A DNA stretch of 64,000 bases from Malachius bipustulatus (GCA_910589415.1 OU342635.1:3286001-3350000); one strand, 5' to 3'; shown: positions 10,968 through 22,087, counted from the first letter of the stretch. A program made the numbers and translations. Notes: a model not told the origin generated them from the sequence alone.

Positions 10968-11061
10968 TCAAGCTTTCTTTTTTGTAATAAGTAGTTTATT
11001 GATATTTTCAACGATTAACGAGTTATTGGCAATAAAATACTTTTTTCGCCAAAGAACCGGT

Positions 11062-11083
11062 CTTTTTTTTTGGGGGGGGGGGG
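11062..11083. repeat. Homopolymer junction T(10)G(12)
   Basis: A run of T (11062-11071) is followed at once by 12 G. Such runs are prone to sequencing and assembly length errors. A comparable run of 11 G is at 18968-18978. Confidence 0.9.
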
Positions 11084-11319
11084 CGCGCTGCACCCTCAGA
11101 GCTGATTTTTGTGGATCCATGTTCTATAACCTCTTTACTAACAATTATTGAAGGAAAATATTAGATATGATTTTTTATAAACTTCGGGTAGCTACATTTT
11201 TTACTTTACCGTCTGAACAATTTCAGTGAAAGAGATTTTCAATTTTGTTTTGAAAATTGAATTCTAATTATTAGAGAAATTTTCAAAAAGGAAAAATATT
11301 AATTTATTTTCAAGAATTA

Positions 11320-12296
11320 AAAACTTTCTTGCGCATCAATCGCATAAATAGTGCATTTATGCACTGATTCAAGTATGAATATTCTCACCGCTTTTCAAAT
11401 TGGCTTTCTGAAATTTTCCATAGTAAGGTCATATTAGCGTAATTGACCTTGAAAATTGCATTTAATTTCGTTTGAAAACGTGCCTTAGAAAAAAATTGTC
11501 AAAATTTAACGATTTAGTCCCTTTTCCTATGCCCGCCACTGGCTAACTTTACTTTAAAAAATGCTATTTTTTACACTACCTTTAATAGATTCGAAAAAAG
11601 TGAAAGGGGAGTTTTGAAAACAGAAAATTTTAAAATTTAGAGGAATAAAAATCATGTAAAAATATTCGAATATCTCCGCCATTTTTGTTACTTGCTTCTT
11701 GAAACTTTTCCGAGTTAATGGTTATTAGTATAGTTGTCTACTGGAAAAATTTCAGTCCAAATCCTTCAAAATAGGCTCATAAACGGTTACATAAATTTAG
11801 CCATTTTTACCATTTTCCTACCCACGCCACTGTCTTATTAATAAAAATAATGTGATTTTTATTGCATTAACTCTAATTTCAAATAGTTTTCTTCCGATCT
11901 TGTTTATTTGCGTAAACAGTTTTTCTTCTATCTTGCTTATACAGGGGCTCAAAAAATAGCCTATTTTCCAAAAATTCAAATGGCCGCCATTTTGAAACGG
12001 CTCGGTCGATTTTGCTCAAGTGCAATACGAGACTACTTCTTGTAGACATCTTACTCTCACAAAAATTTCAGCCCCCTAGATTGAAAACTGCGACCAGAAA
12101 CCGTACCTTAAGATCTGGATTTCTGTAATTTTGAAAGAACACCCTGTAGAAGTAACGCGACTCTTGGAAATTTTTTCAATGAAATTCTAGCCTCGCCCCA
12201 AAGTTTTACAAGGATCAAAAATTTCGTTCACTAATCTCTAAAGATAAAGCTACACAGGAGCGTTTTAAAATGAAATTTCGCGAATTTGGAGAAATA
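11320..12296 (-). repeat. Copy of the dispersed ~630-bp repeat family (R630), inverted
   Basis: Landmarks shared, in reverse complement, with 19290-20060 and 23600-26080 include GCGCATCAATCGCATAAAT (11332), the block GGTCATATTAGCGTA, GCCGCCATTTTGAAACG (11982), and TTCGTTCACTAATC (12222). No open frame of useful length. Phrases such as CCGCCACTGG recur in each copy. The copy ends where the MITE at 12299 begins. Class of element unknown. Confidence 0.6.
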
Positions 12297-12850
12297 TACA
12301 GGGTGATCAGTAACTCACGCACTCGGAGCATGCTGCGGTAAACTTCACTTTTTAAGAGTGGTAAATTTTCTTACTGCAGTGTTGTAAGTTCTTTTCTTCC
12401 AAAGTTATGACCATTTTTGTAAAAAAAGGTTGCAACTAACACTGCACTGAACATGTGAATAAGTTCGGGTTAGATGGTATTGTTATTATTTTTATTTCCA
12501 TAGCAACATATTCTAAGTTGAGTTTGGGCGGTTGCCAAACTTCAAATTTCGTTCAGATTTAGGTAAGTATATGGTATCAATTTCCAAGATTCTCAATTCC
12601 TCTGTAAATAGGTTTTGTGAAAAAAAATTGATGAATTATATGGTATCCGTTCCAGACATTACAGTAACCTGAATTTTTCATTAATTTTTATTACGGTTAT
12701 TGAAAAAATTACCTTTAAACTCGGATGAGGGAAACTCTGTAACTTGAAAACCAACCGTTGGATTCCATTTTTTTTTGCAGAATATCCGTAATTATAAAGG
12801 GCTCTATATCGCCCTGTATTCGGAGTGCGTGAGTTACTGATCACCCTGTA
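12297..12850. mobile_element. ~550-bp MITE with 26-bp perfect TIRs, TA target
   Basis: CAGGGTGATCAGTAACTCAC begins at 12299 and its exact inverted complement ends at 12848; identity runs for 26 bases. A TA dinucleotide flanks each end (12297-12298, 12849-12850). TA duplication and short TIRs point to the Tc1/mariner-like group, but this rests on ends only because there is no transposase frame. The interior is not palindromic, unlike most neighbours. Confidence 0.8.
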
Positions 12851-13609
12851 TAAATATACTCGTACATATCGTGGGCCAGGTGAATTTTGGAAAACTACTT
12901 TTTCGAGATCTGGGGGTAATGATCGGTGGGCATTTGGTGAGTTTGGGTGATTTTCGAAAAGTGATGGCTAAAAATTAAAATAAGAAAGAAATGATAGGCC
13001 TGAAAGAAGCTGTTGCTTGTGGAATTTCGGTAAACCATAGAATCTTGCTGGTCTTGAGTTATAATATTATATCGATTCGACAATAAATTGCCGTAGTGTA
13101 TACAGTGTTCTGAGTGCCTCTCTTCATTATTCGTTGAATTCGAGCAGTTTGACTTGCGATAGCCGTGTCTGAGTGGTATCGATCTTGAGCTGAGGTTCCT
13201 CACTACTTGACTGGTAATTGTGATTATTCTAGATGTGCTGCAACATTGTCATTTTTCCTATTTATGTAGTTTAATAATTGCATGCACAGCGGTTGAATTA
13301 AAGCTGAGAGCATATCAATTGTGATTATTTTTTTGCTGCCTGTTGATAGCGAGTCGTTCCTCGCAGATATTCACAACCTATACTGATTTAATTGACAAGC
13401 ATAATTTATTTATTTTACTGGCATCTCTTTTCCCCTCATATAACATACAATACCTACTCCGTGGCCTTCCTGCTGTTTTTTGTCTTAACGTTAGTCACCT
13501 TGATAGGCCCCTAGGTGTGAAGAGTGTGTCCCTGTTTTTTATCTGATTTTGTTACTTTCCCAATCTCATTGCATACTGTTTCCTATCCTTACTAAATTCA
13601 AAATTAAAT
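12851..13609 (+). other. Region upstream of the LINE, likely including its 5' UTR
   Basis: The segment from about 13140 onward is slightly GC-richer and continues without a break into ORF1, so it is probably 5' UTR of the retrotransposon. I did not find a direct repeat matching the 3' flank (after 17530) that would fix the 5' end. A minus-strand open frame at 12895-13203 has no motif and is rejected as a gene. Confidence 0.4.
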
Positions 13610-14395
13610 ATGAATAATTGTCTTAATTGCGGTAATATAGCTAAATCATCCGTACCATGCGATGGCTGTAAGGGTCCACTTCACTATGGCTGCGTGGGCT
13701 TATCCGAGTCTGATATTAGGATGACTCGTGCCAAATCAAAATCATTTAAAGTGGTATGCAATAGCTGCTCCAGCAATATGGCCTCTTTTAGCGACCTAAA
13801 AACCCTAATATCTTCTATTAAAAATGATTTCACTACTGCGCTGGATAGATTGCGGTCTGACTTCGATTCTCAGGTCAACGATTTAAGACAGTTGATGGAG
13901 CGACAGAGTCGTCCGGGTGAGGGTGAGGACACATTCGAGGATGTCGTGCAGGAGGTATTTGAACGCCAAAAAAGAAGCAAAAATATTATTATATTTAACC
14001 TCCCAGAACAGCAGGAGGCTGCCTCAAAGCCGCAGCGTGATCAGGATGAGCGTCGTTCCTTATCCGATATATTTAGTGTTCTTGCCCCAGATACCGACGT
14101 ATCTCGGGTGCGCTGTCAAAGGTTGGGCCGAATAACCGCTTCTAATGCTCATCCGCGCCCCTTAAGAGTTTCGTTGGATAGTGAGGCCGAAGTTACTGGA
14201 ATTATACGCCGTGCTAAACACCTGAGAGATCATGAATTATTCAGGGGTGTGTCTGTGGCCTTCGACAGGACACCAAAGCAGCTTCAACTACACAGAAAGC
14301 TTCGTGAAGAGTTAAAATTGAGATCTGAAGGGGGCGAAGCTAACCTTAGACTACGTTATGTGAATGGCAGTCCTAAGATAGTGTCTTTAAACTGA
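13610..14395 (+). CDS. LINE ORF1: PHD-type zinc finger, nucleic-acid-binding protein
   Basis: The 261-residue protein starts with a PHD-like cluster: C4, C7, C17, C20, H25, C28, C50, C53, i.e. the Cys4-His-Cys3 order. PHD fingers occur in ORF1 proteins of CR1/L2/Jockey-type LINEs. Residues about 58-105 are predicted to be helical (possible coiled coil, which would serve trimerisation). NIIIFNLPE at about 125-133 is the typical start of the RNA-binding domain of such ORF1 proteins. Known role of the family: coats element RNA to form the particle used in retrotransposition. The frame ends 35 bases before the ORF2 ATG, which is in another frame, so ORF2 would need reinitiation or a similar mechanism. 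It appears intact. Confidence 0.8.
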   Translation: MNNCLNCGNIAKSSVPCDGCKGPLHYGCVGLSESDIRMTRAKSKSFKVVCNSCSSNMASFSDLKTLISSIKNDFTTALDRLRSDFDSQVNDLRQLMERQSRPGEGEDTFEDVVQEVFERQKRSKNIIIFNLPEQQEAASKPQRDQDERRSLSDIFSVLAPDTDVSRVRCQRLGRITASNAHPRPLRVSLDSEAEVTGIIRRAKHLRDHELFRGVSVAFDRTPKQLQLHRKLREELKLRSEGGEANLRLRYVNGSPKIVSLN

Positions 14396-14430
14396 ATTAT
14401 ACACCCAGTTGCAAAAGTTTCGATTTATTT

Positions 14431-17259
14431 ATGTTTTACCAGAACGTTAGAGGGCTTAACTCTAAAATCCAGAATTTTTGTAATAATGTGTCAATGTGTG
14501 AATTTGACATTATTTGTCTAACTGAGACCTGGCTCTGCGAAGATGTCTACGATAGAGAACTTATTGATACCGATAATTATGTAGTGTATCGCAAAGATAG
14601 GAACTTTCAAGCTCTGGGTGTCTCTAGGGGAGGTGGTGTTTTGTTAGCAATAAAAAATGTATTTAGGTCCACACTGGTGGATGTGTCAAATATATCAAAT
14701 GAGATACCAAATGTTGATCTATTGTGTATTAGAATTGAAATTAATTTTGTTGACAACCTATATATTTTACTTTTATATATTCCACCCGCATTATCTGTTG
14801 AACGCTACGAACTTTTATTTAATCTACTTAGCGATACGCTGGAGGCCCATGATGGTAGGGTTGTAATCCTTGGTGATTTCAACGTGCCTCAGTTCGCCTC
14901 TGGTGTGTCCAGTAAAACTAATATCTTAATAAATTCCTTTCAGCAGATGCATGAATTGGTGCAGCGCAATTCAATTTGTAATGATTTCGGTATAGTCTTG
15001 GATCTGGTTTTTTCAAATGTTGACTGTAGCGTGACAGAATCAGTAAATCCACTTGTAAACCAGGATGGATACCATCCAGCTATTGACATCTCTCTGAGTG
15101 TGAAAAAGGATTCAAAAGTCAACTTTGAAACCAAAGTTGACATAAGGCAATTTAACTTCAGGAGAGCAAATTTTCCACTGCTATATAACCACCTCTTAAA
15201 TGTGGACTGGAGCTCCTTGGAGTCACATAATGATGTTAACACTGCCTGTGCTGCATTCTATGAGATACTGAATGGTTTACTTGAATTGACTGTTCCTAGG
15301 TTTCGTGTTCCTCGTCGGTCTAGACACCGTTATCCTCCCTGGTTTGATTTGAACATAATCAACCATATTAAACTAAAGTCGTTTTATTTCAGACAGTTTA
15401 AGCGGACCAGAAATGAGTTTTCCCATGTTAAATTCCGTGAACTACGTTCACTCTGTAAGAGGTTGATATCTTGCGCTTACAAGGCGTATATCAGGGATGT
15501 TCAGGGTTCTATTTCAAGGGACGCAAGAAAATTCTGGTCATACGTTAACAAAAAAAAGGGTAATACTAGAATACCGGGACTTGTAAAATACAATAATGCT
15601 GAGATGCGTAACCCCCAGGAGATTGTTAATGCTTTCGGTGATTTATTTCGTGGTGTTTACATTCATTCTGATGTGTCGCTTGCTGGCACACCATCTTTCC
15701 ATAGTTATACTAATCAGACTTTCTCCATTGGTTGTGTACCTGAGGATGAGATTCTAACTGCCCTAAAACAGTGCAAAAATTCTCTCACTTGTGGCGTCGA
15801 CATGATCCCTAGTTTTCTGTTGAAGGACTGCGCTTGTCTACTAGTGAAGCCGCTGAAAACTTTATTCAATCTAGCAATAAAATCATCAATATTTCCAGAG
15901 ATTTGGAAGCAGTCTAGCATTACGCCTATTCACAAAAAGGGAGATAAATCTTCGGTGTACAACTATAGACCTATCTCACTATGCTGTAACTTCTCCAAAG
16001 TTTTTGAATCTATACTGTATCGACACATCTACTCCTTTGTTACTAATTACTTGTCGCCGAACCAGCATGGATTTGTCGAAAAGCGCTCTACAATCACGAA
16101 CCTGGCCTCTTTTAGTCAGTATACAGCCGAAGTGATCGACGGCAAAGGTCAGGTCGATGTGGTATACACAGACTTTCAGAAGGCCTTTGACCAAATCGAT
16201 CACTTTATTCTTCTAAATAAATTGCACTCGTTTGGGTTCTCTGACGATCTGGTTAAACTATTTAGATCATATCTAACTGATCGGCGACAGTTTGTAAAAT
16301 ACAATAACTATATGTCAGATACTTTTGTACCCACCTCTGGTGTCCCTCAAGGGTCCAAACTTGGACCCCTCTTATTCCTACTTTTTATTAACGACATTGA
16401 AAAAGTGATCACTTGCAATAAATTATTGTATGCCGACGACCTCAAGTTGTTTACCTCCATTAAGTCCATCAATGATTGTGTAACCTTGCAAGAAAACATT
16501 GACTCCGTGAGTCGATGGTGTGCTAGTAACAGACTATCTCTCAATGTCTCGAAGTGTAATGTTGTTTCCTTTACAAGAAAGAAGTTATATATCACATATG
16601 ACTACTCCGTAAATAATATGATACTGAATAGGCTGGAGAGTATAAGGGATCTGGGCATAATATTTGATAGACGCCTACACTTCGGTGAGCATGTGTGTAC
16701 CACAATTTCTGGAGCGTACAGGATCTATGGATACATATATCGCAACTGTCGGGAGTTTAAAGATGCCAATATCCTTATTACTTTGTTTAAGACTCTGATT
16801 AGGGCTAGGCTGGAATATGGATGCCTGGTGTGGTATCCCATTTACGGAGTGTATATTAACAACCTTGAACAAATACAGAGAAGGTTTCTGAAATTCGTGT
16901 CATTTGTAATGGATGGTGTCTATCCTGATAGGGGTTTTGATCACGTCATGCTTTTAACCAGGTTTGAAGTGTGTTCCCTGGAGTTGAGACGAATTATCAT
17001 TATTGTAAGATTTCTATTCAATCTTATGCATAACTTGATAGACTGCCCATCTCTGTTGGGCAATGTCTCGTTTTTGGTTCCACGAGTCAACTCCAGGAAT
17101 AACGCAATATTTTACTGTCCACGTTCGAGCTCTAATGTACTTATTAGGTCTCCAGTGTTTCTTATGTGCAAATATGGCAACAACTTGTCACAGCTTTGTG
17201 ACCTAAACTCTGATAGTCTTGCCACGGTGGTAGCTACTATGTCGAGACTTCATGTATAA
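14431..17259 (+). CDS. LINE ORF2: APE-type endonuclease and reverse transcriptase
   Basis: The 942-residue protein carries an N-terminal apurinic-type endonuclease: QNVRGL at 4-9, TETW with E32, LGDFN with D149, and YH with H215. A reverse transcriptase follows: HKKGDKSSVYNYRPISL (motifs 1-2), FQKAFDQ near 582-588 (motif A), SGVPQGSKLGPLLF (motif B) and YADD at 667-670 (catalytic motif C). The C-terminal region has ARLEYGCLVW, common in Jockey-group proteins, and I see no RNase H motifs. Role: nicks target DNA and primes cDNA synthesis from element RNA. The catalytic residues I can identify are present and no stop or frameshift interrupts the frame, so the copy may be recent. ATG 14431 is chosen because the endonuclease motif begins at residue 4. 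Confidence 0.9.
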   Translation: MFYQNVRGLNSKIQNFCNNVSMCEFDIICLTETWLCEDVYDRELIDTDNYVVYRKDRNFQALGVSRGGGVLLAIKNVFRSTLVDVSNISNEIPNVDLLCIRIEINFVDNLYILLLYIPPALSVERYELLFNLLSDTLEAHDGRVVILGDFNVPQFASGVSSKTNILINSFQQMHELVQRNSICNDFGIVLDLVFSNVDCSVTESVNPLVNQDGYHPAIDISLSVKKDSKVNFETKVDIRQFNFRRANFPLLYNHLLNVDWSSLESHNDVNTACAAFYEILNGLLELTVPRFRVPRRSRHRYPPWFDLNIINHIKLKSFYFRQFKRTRNEFSHVKFRELRSLCKRLISCAYKAYIRDVQGSISRDARKFWSYVNKKKGNTRIPGLVKYNNAEMRNPQEIVNAFGDLFRGVYIHSDVSLAGTPSFHSYTNQTFSIGCVPEDEILTALKQCKNSLTCGVDMIPSFLLKDCACLLVKPLKTLFNLAIKSSIFPEIWKQSSITPIHKKGDKSSVYNYRPISLCCNFSKVFESILYRHIYSFVTNYLSPNQHGFVEKRSTITNLASFSQYTAEVIDGKGQVDVVYTDFQKAFDQIDHFILLNKLHSFGFSDDLVKLFRSYLTDRRQFVKYNNYMSDTFVPTSGVPQGSKLGPLLFLLFINDIEKVITCNKLLYADDLKLFTSIKSINDCVTLQENIDSVSRWCASNRLSLNVSKCNVVSFTRKKLYITYDYSVNNMILNRLESIRDLGIIFDRRLHFGEHVCTTISGAYRIYGYIYRNCREFKDANILITLFKTLIRARLEYGCLVWYPIYGVYINNLEQIQRRFLKFVSFVMDGVYPDRGFDHVMLLTRFEVCSLELRRIIIIVRFLFNLMHNLIDCPSLLGNVSFLVPRVNSRNNAIFYCPRSSSNVLIRSPVFLMCKYGNNLSQLCDLNSDSLATVVATMSRLHV

Positions 17260-17530
17260 CCTTGTAAGAGTGGTCCCGAGTTCGTTGTTGCTATGTTTAC
17301 GACTGTTTTTTCTCCTCTTATTGTTTTAATAAACTGGTGTATATGTCATTGTACTCACGCTTCATATCAACATGTGTGTACAATGTAGTGAATTGCAACG
17401 ACCTTGTTGTTATTGTCGATTTTTTTACTGTTGTTTATATTTCAATTTGTTATTTTCTGTAATTGGGTGTATAAATACCTGTTGGGAATAAAGATTATTT
17501 AAAAAATAAAAAAAAAAAAAAATAAAAATA

Positions 17531-18624
17531 ATATGATAGTTTGTTTCTAGGCTTGCTCTCTTGCTCAACATTTGGGAATTTTATTGACGTTTTGTTGTAA
17601 AGTACTAATAGTAGGGTCTCTGCGTCAGTGGTAAATATAATTCTTTGTCCTATATAAAATGTTATTAGATAGTCTTAATTTTTCATTAATTTTCCATTGT
17701 CTATTACGTAGGTTTCCTTTATCGAGAAGAACCACTTTTCGTATAAAATAAGAAATCTCGATTTTTCAGTTTTTTCAACAAATTTCAGCCAAATATGAAG
17801 TTAACCCTAATTTATAGGTATACCAATTATTAATATTATGAGCATCGAAATAATCACCCCCACCACCAGTAGTACCAGTGAGTAATAAAATTTAATATAC
17901 ACGATAGTAGATGAGGTATTTTCCATCAAAAGTAAATTACGGCTGCAACCAAATTGAAATTCAAACTATTTTCCCATGCACACAACGCCTAGTTTATTAT
18001 TAAAACAGTTTAAATGACATTCAACTTCGTTATTAAACTTCTGAAAATTATTTATGCAGTCCTTCTAGGTATAACAAAGCACACTTTAATGAAGTCGTCC
18101 TGATTCAAAAATCAGTTTCCTAGCATTGTGTAAGAATTATTCGGTGACACTTTTATAATTTAACCTCCGATTGACCTGCCCGTTACCTGGATAATCGTGG
18201 CGTGTCATGTTCACTGTTCACTATTATTCAGTTGTATCAGTATTATGGCAGTAGTCTCGATCTCTAGAATTTCAAATGAACGATAATTATAATAATTATT
18301 GACGTCCATGATGCGAGGTTGCCACTTGTTTAGAGGGTGTCCCTTTTTTCTAGAAATTTTCTGGATTTATACAGACAGAAGAATTTGTCAACCGTGTTCA
18401 ATAAATAGGTCAACGCAGCTTATATAGGTACAAACCAGTGGAAACTTTTCACATTAATAAGTGAGAAAAGTGCCACTTCACGTACATATTTATAAATAAA
18501 TAATGCATTTTTAAATTACATATTGGAAAACTGAAAAACTCTTATTTTAAGTCAAAAGCGTCAAAGGTCTGATTTTTTCCAAAGTTTTTTTTTTGTTCTG
18601 GCATGATCTGGTTAAAAACGATAC
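17531..18624. other. Intergenic, nothing recognised
   Basis: AT-rich, with a direct junction to the LINE poly(A) tail on the left. No open frame or repeat match was found. Confidence 0.4.
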
Positions 18625-18776
18625 GATCAGTTTGATTTTTTTTTGACAAGATCCCCTCGCAGCTGGATTCTACAAGTTATCTTTAGCTCGTTTTTTTTTT
18701 AATTCGAGCTTTTTTCAGCTCCTTGCAAAAAAAACTCGAGCTAACTGGATCTTGTCCAAAAAAAATATCAATCTGA
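18625..18776. repeat. ~150-bp palindrome with inner hairpin
   Basis: GATCAGTTTGATTTTTTTTT followed by GACAAGATC (18625-18653) pairs with GATCTTGTCC and the A-rich, ATCAATCTGA stretch at 18748-18776. An inner pair GCTCG / CGAGC is at about 18687 and 18706. Not assigned to a family. Confidence 0.55.
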
Positions 18777-19048
18777 CTTGATTTTTCAAAGAATCGAATT
18801 TTACAGCTGGACCTTTGTTCTACGCACGTAAGGCTGCAATATCTCGTAAACCATGCAAGCTCTGTGTCACAATTTTATAGTATGTAGTGAAAAAATTATA
18901 AAAATGAGTGCTTGATCTAAAATAAACAATACCTTTAAACCAGAGGCGTACGCAGGAAAAAATTGGAGGGGGGGGGGGTCAACGTGTTCTGTAACCCCCG
19001 TTACCACAGCTCGCGTTTAGATTCTCTATGAATAAAATCTAAACATCA

Positions 19049-19175
19049 GGGCCGAAATAACGTGCAGTAACTAACATTACAAAAAAAAAGCAATTTCGGA
19101 GAAACGACAAGCAGAGGATCATTTTTTTGGAAATTGCTTGTTTAGTAATGTCAGTTACTGCACGTTATTTCGCCC
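19049..19175. repeat. 127-bp hairpin
   Basis: GAAATAACGTGCAGTAACT (19054-19072) pairs with AGTTACTGCACGTTATTTC (19153-19171); the pairing extends through AACATTAC / GTAATGT and GCAATTTC / GAAATTGC. The loop is ~35 bases. The 11-G run lies just to the left at 18968. Confidence 0.75.
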
Positions 19176-19289
19176 GTGAGGTATAGCAAAAGGTGTGTCG
19201 TCATGAGAAAGATATTTGTGCAGAATTTCAACTGTGAGTCTCTCGAGAAGTAACGGAGATATTAACAAAAAATTTCTTTTAGAATTTCA

Positions 19290-20060
19290 TTTTGGCACCC
19301 TGTACCTTGGAAGAGGGACGCCTATGTGAAAAATGGTATTAGAAAGTCCCATTAATTTTGGCCAAATAATCTGTGGTCAACCTACTAATTTCTGACTCCC
19401 TGTATATTTATTTATTTCTACAAAATCGCGTAGTTTCGATTTTCAAAACTTATAATTTTCAAAACGCTCTTGTAGCATCATCTTTAAGGATTAGTGAACG
19501 AAATTTTTCAGTCTTGAAGAACCTTTTAGAGGACCGTCGATTTCGTTGAAAAAATTTCCTAAAGTCGCGTTACTTTTACAGGGTATCCCTTCAAAATTCT
19601 TAAAAAAAAAACGTTTTATGGCATAATTTGAGGTCGCAGTTTTCAAGCTAAGGGTCTAAAATTTTTATAGGAGTGGTACGAGATTCAATTTGAGGAAAAT
19701 CGGTCTAGCCGTTTCAAAATGGCAGCCATTTAAAGTGTAGGAAAAATTGCAATTTTTAACCCTATTTTTTATGTCTTTATTTCCAAATTTTTATAACCTG
19801 AAACATCCAAATATCTCGGAACGGGCGACTCTGCGGAAGTATGCTTTCCAGAAAAGTGGTTTTATTCGATGAGGGAACATAAAAACCACCACTTGCGAGT
19901 TGAGTGGGGGTCAGTCACTCACTAAAATTTTCACAGTAAACCACTACCTACGCTAATATGACCTGACTATGAAAAATTTCAGAAAGACAATTTGAAAAGC
20001 GGTGAAAATACACTAGGTATTTATGCGATTGATGCGCAAGAAGGTTTTTAATTTCAAATT
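19290..20060 (+). repeat. Copy of the R630 dispersed repeat, forward
   Basis: Shared landmarks with 23600-26080: GATTAGTGAACGAAATTTT (19488), TAAAGTCGCGTTACTTTTAC (19561), AAATGGCAGCCATTT (19717), the block CTAATATGACC, and GCGATTGATGCGCAAGAA (20025). The copy is single and not tandem here. No coding frame. Confidence 0.6.
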
Positions 20061-21190
20061 ATCTATCTCTGTTTAATGGAAGTTACATGATCTCTATATA
20101 ACGCCAAAGTAATATTTAATAATAATATTTTACACGATCAAAAACATTTTAACCTTCACATCAATTTTTTCTGCCTGTTTCTGTCTTCTTGTTATCCAGA
20201 AAGGTGCGCGTATAGAAAGTGTAGTTTTAAATTTCTGGGGTAAAACCAACTGGAATTGCAATTTTGAAGTATTAATTACTTAGCAGTTAAGAATTTTACT
20301 AACTTTTCGGGGACTACATAAATTTCCGGCTGAAAGAAATTTTAACGATGTAGGAGACTTCACGTGGTAAAAGAAGTAAGAATTTGAACTCCTGCCAGTG
20401 ACACAACTGTTCTATAAATATTTCTTTTCGTGTTAAAACACTCCAACTTCCCAGAACAATCATTTATCTGATCCAGACGGTTTATTTCATTTATTTGGTT
20501 TGTAGTTTCCCATGAAAATTCATACGATTAACGAAAAATACCAAAACAATAAAACTCACTATACTTAGGTGCATGCTTGCTGAATTATTGAAAGAATTGG
20601 CACATTTTATAGAAATTTTCGTTTTAGTGTATTTTTAATTTCCCGATGCAGATAGGTACATTTAAATATTTTCTAATATCGTGAAAGTGGTATATTTTAT
20701 AGACAATGATAAATGGTTATTATGAATTCCCATTTTATGGTAAAATTATTCCTTTTTAGGTGTTGCTTTTACTATTTCTGCAATAAAATCAAGACGGGAG
20801 TAGGATTTTATTGATTATGAATTTATTTGCTGCCGATTATAATGAAATAACAATAAATTCTCCCATAAATATCTACTAAAATAAATATGGATGACGTTTT
20901 TACGAATTGTGATTTGCATACAAATTAATATCTTATTAGAAATATTATGTTATTCTACTTATTTTAATTTTTTTTTTCTAATGATTAATAAAGCAATGAA
21001 ATTAATCATCATTTAATTTCAATCTCTACCTATATGAGGATAAGTTTTGGTTTAGTTTGCATTAAATTAGAAAGACGATTATATCGAATGCAAAAATTTA
21101 CTTGTAGGTATGTGTCACACTTGCATTATGGGATTCCAAAAAAACACAAATACACACCTTACGTTCAAAGTAGTATAATGAAGTGCAAGG
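20061..21190. other. Intergenic, very AT-rich
   Basis: No repeat family or gene was recognised. Open frames are short and without motifs. Confidence 0.4.
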
Positions 21191-21325
21191 GGCGATACCG
21201 AATTGGGCGAAGGATTTTGTTATTCACTAATCCCAGGGGTCGATTGGGCGACAAACGAGAAACTAGGGGATTATAAGAGATAACTGAACAGACAAGAAAT
21301 ACATGTGCGGCCTTGCCCATATATA

Positions 21326-22087
21326 CAGTGCTTCCCAAAAGTAACGGATAAATTCGATAAAACGGAGAGGGCTGTTTTTTTGAAAAAATAAAAAAACAGG
21401 TCGATTTTGTTTTTGAGTTGTTCAACTTTTGACATAATATTGGGGTATACAGGGTGATGCGCGAAAAAGTGGTGACGTCATCTGTATTTTTTTTAAATGG
21501 CAACACTTATTTTTTATTCCATTTTTTGATACTTCATTCAATTGCCAATACGGTAATGTAATCATTTTGTAACCTTAAACGACGAAATTTCTGTGAAAAT
21601 AACTTAATTTGGAGACATTCAATTCAATAGACAGATTTAATAGATTTAATTTAATTTAATTTAACAGATTTAATTTAATAGACTTAATTTAATAGACAGA
21701 TCTTATAAAATTACCATGGAAACAGTCATTTTTATTTGATATTTTTTTATTTTTATCGCTAATGTTCCGATTTTCACATCAGTAAAAAGTGCACAATGTC
21801 GACTCACAAGCTGTTTTCTCAGAAAATTCCTTATTTAAAGTTACAAATTGATTACATTACCATACTGGCAATTAAATGAAGTATCAAAAAATGGAATAAA
21901 AAATAAGGGTTGCCATTTAAAAAAAATGCCGATGACGTCACCACTTTTTCGCGCATCACCCTGTATACCCCAATATTATGTCAAAAGTTGAACAACTCAA
22001 AAGCAAAATCGACCTGTTTTTTTATTTTTTCAAAAAAACAGCCCTCTCCGTTTTATCGAATTTATCCGTTACTTTTGGGAAGCACTG
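21326..22087. mobile_element. Palindromic MITE with a second palindromic MITE at its exact centre
   Basis: Outer ends CAGTGCTTCCCAAAAGTAAC (21326) and its inverted complement (ending 22087) are flanked by TA. The ~122-base outer arms run without interruption to GGGGTATA on the left and TATACCCC on the right. There a second element begins with CAGGGTGATGCGCGAAAAAG (21450) and ends with its inverse at 21963. Its arms (~125 bases or more) contain GTGGTGACGTCA and ATTACCGTATTGGCA-type blocks. The core (about 21590-21840) has repeated TTTAATTTAAT/TTAATAGA words. Mirror frames at 21165-21506 and 21910-22092 are two reads of the same arm and are not genes. Both elements have TA-type targets. Confidence 0.8.

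Larger units (their letters stand above)
13142..17530 (+). mobile_element. Jockey/CR1-superfamily non-LTR retrotransposon (LINE), apparently with both ORFs open
   Basis: Two consecutive frames on the same strand encode a PHD-finger ORF1 protein and an endonuclease/reverse transcriptase ORF2. They are followed by AATAAA (17487-17492) and an A-rich tail ending about 17530. Neither ORF has an internal stop. The 3' poly(A) rather than a short tandem terminal repeat and the absence of a recognisable RNase H domain favour a Jockey-like member over I or CR1 types, but the clade is not settled. The 5' boundary (13142) is a guess from composition; no target-site duplication was verified. Confidence 0.8.

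Noticed and set aside
14657..16872. Short frames overlapping the LINE ORF2 on both strands
   Set aside because: They are shadows of the 942-codon ORF2.
12980..17545. ATGATAG words near 12990 and 17533 as target duplication of the LINE
   Set aside because: Only seven bases match, at a position that would place 160 bases of unrelated-looking sequence in the 5' UTR; too weak.
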